From positions 372,001 to 436,000 of the forward strand of contig NZ_JACHOS010000002.1 of assembly GCF_014199985.1 (NCBI RefSeq): a stretch of DNA of 64,000 bases. The letters are read 5' to 3'. This stretch comes from Methylorubrum rhodesianum. Lineage in GTDB: Bacteria; Pseudomonadota; Alphaproteobacteria; Rhizobiales; Beijerinckiaceae. The translations under genes were made by a program, and so were the position numbers. This document shows, piece by piece, positions 63,154-64,000 of the stretch. The notes beneath the pieces were generated by a model. It saw only the letters and a list, made by a program, of their open reading frames with translations. It was not told where the DNA came from and made no database searches. Within the stretch, counting starts at the first letter, position 1. Every line of letters begins with the position of its first letter.

Positions 63154-64000
63154 GTGTCCGACGAGAGCGACGACGAGGACAAGACCGAAGACCCGACGCC
63201 GCGGCGCATCGAGCAGGCGATCGAGCGCGGCGACGTTCCGAACTCCCCCGAGATCAACACCTTCTTCATCCTGGCGGCCTTCACCCTCGTCCTGATGCTC
63301 TCGGCCCGCCCCGTGGCCGAGGGATTGACCCGCGACATGCGCGGCTTTCTCGAACATGCCGGCAGCCTGTCCTCGGATGGAGGCACTTATCTCGGGGTCG
63401 CCCTGCGCGCCTCATGGGTCTGCGCCAAGGCCCTCGCGGTGCCGCTCGGCATCGCGATGCTCGCGGCCATCGCCGCCGGCCTGATCCAGCACCGGCCGAT
63501 CTTCACCGCCGAGAGCCTGATGCCGAAATTCGCGCGCATCTCGCCCATGGCCGGCGCCAAGCGCCTGCTCGGCGTCGATGCCTGGGTCAATTTCGGCAAG
63601 GGGCTCGCCAAGATCGCGGTGGTCGGTACGATCGCGGGGGCGATCCTTTGGAACGAGCACGACCGGGCGGAATCCTTCGCCCAGCTCGACCCGGGCGCGG
63701 CACTCCAGGGGACGCTCGCGCTCGCGCTGAAGATGATGGGCGGCATGCTCGCGGCCTACGCCGCCATCGCGCTCGGCGATGCCCTGTACCAGCGTCACCG
63801 CTGGCACGTGCGCCTGCGCATGACCAAGGAAGAGATGAAGCAGGAGCACAAGGAGAGCGAGGGCAGCCCCGAGGTCAAGGCTCGGATCCGTCAGCTGCGC
63901 CAGGCCCGGGTGAAGAAGCGGATGATGGCCGCCGTGCCCACCGCGACCGTGGTGGTGACGAACCCTACGCACTTCGCCGTGGCGCTCCGCTACGAGACCG
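63154..64000 (+). CDS. flhB: Flagellar export gate protein FlhB (cut by window edge)
   Basis: Export apparatus protein and substrate-specificity switch. GTG 63154 starts SDESDDEDKTEDPTPRRIEQ, the family N-terminus. Several membrane helices follow, then the cytoplasmic linker RMTKEEMKQEHKESEGSPEV and the self-cleaving NPTH at residues 270-273. The remaining ~80 residues lie beyond the window. Confidence 0.97.
   Translation, partial: MSDESDDEDKTEDPTPRRIEQAIERGDVPNSPEINTFFILAAFTLVLMLSARPVAEGLTRDMRGFLEHAGSLSSDGGTYLGVALRASWVCAKALAVPLGIAMLAAIAAGLIQHRPIFTAESLMPKFARISPMAGAKRLLGVDAWVNFGKGLAKIAVVGTIAGAILWNEHDRAESFAQLDPGAALQGTLALALKMMGGMLAAYAAIALGDALYQRHRWHVRLRMTKEEMKQEHKESEGSPEVKARIRQLRQARVKKRMMAAVPTATVVVTNPTHFAVALRYET

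Overview
The window is GC-rich, gene-dense alphaproteobacterial chromosome, most likely Methylobacterium/Methylorubrum (Rhizobiales). The genus is inferred from gene content and the style of the proteins; no search was run. Class-level support in the sequence: a circularly permuted two-piece tmRNA with the tag ANDNFAPVAVAA next to an alpha-type SspB, a suhB/MmgR-like sRNA, a fumC-DUF4169-RHH operon, a CtrA box before the flagellar rod genes, and nadABC with paired palindromic operators. I see no insertion sequence, prophage or CRISPR array.

Layout. 0-9.5 kb: ilvD (cut by the edge), leuA with an upstream leader peptide and hairpin, a small lipoprotein, a Nudix/PhzF/pdxY operon, DedA, a BtuF-like protein without a signal peptide, mmcB, and the fumC operon. 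9.5-24.5 kb: a cytochrome P450, sspB + ssrA, a CPBP protease, thyA-folA, hflK-hflC-degP, serB/miaA with almost touching divergent starts, a HIBADH-like dehydrogenase, a GSCFA + WcbI pair, and moaA. 24.5-31 kb: small proteins, an L,D-transpeptidase, a GNAT protein, and the nadA-nadB-nadC operon with its control region. 31-41 kb: a soluble chemoreceptor, EthD, a type II NADH dehydrogenase, a GST, acnA and ccmAB. 41-46 kb: the least conventional stretch, with small secreted or membrane proteins, an sRNA, tRNA-Thr(CGT), Maf, YacG, tRNA-Phe(GAA) and one probable frameshifted gene. 46-60.4 kb: a PglK-like ABC exporter, a sugar epimerase, a Mop protein, rplM-rpsI, two transglutaminase-like proteins flanking lutABC and ccmCDG, an L-2-hydroxyglutarate oxidase-like protein, and a proline-rich FliO-like protein. 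60.7-64 kb: flgB-flgC-fliE-fliQ-fliR-flhB, running off the end.

Functional themes. These are mostly housekeeping genes: branched-chain amino acids (ilvD, leuA), NAD synthesis (nadABC), the TCA cycle (fumC, acnA), folate and thymidylate (thyA, folA), protein quality control (ssrA, sspB, hflKC, degP), cytochrome c maturation split over two loci (ccmAB and ccmCDG, 15 kb apart), L-lactate use (lutABC) and flagellar export. The most interesting signals are regulatory or small: the leuA leader, the twin operators bracketing the nadA promoter, the permuted tmRNA, the sRNA at 42.2 kb, the CtrA box before flgB, and the 100-bp overlap of the GSCFA and WcbI genes.
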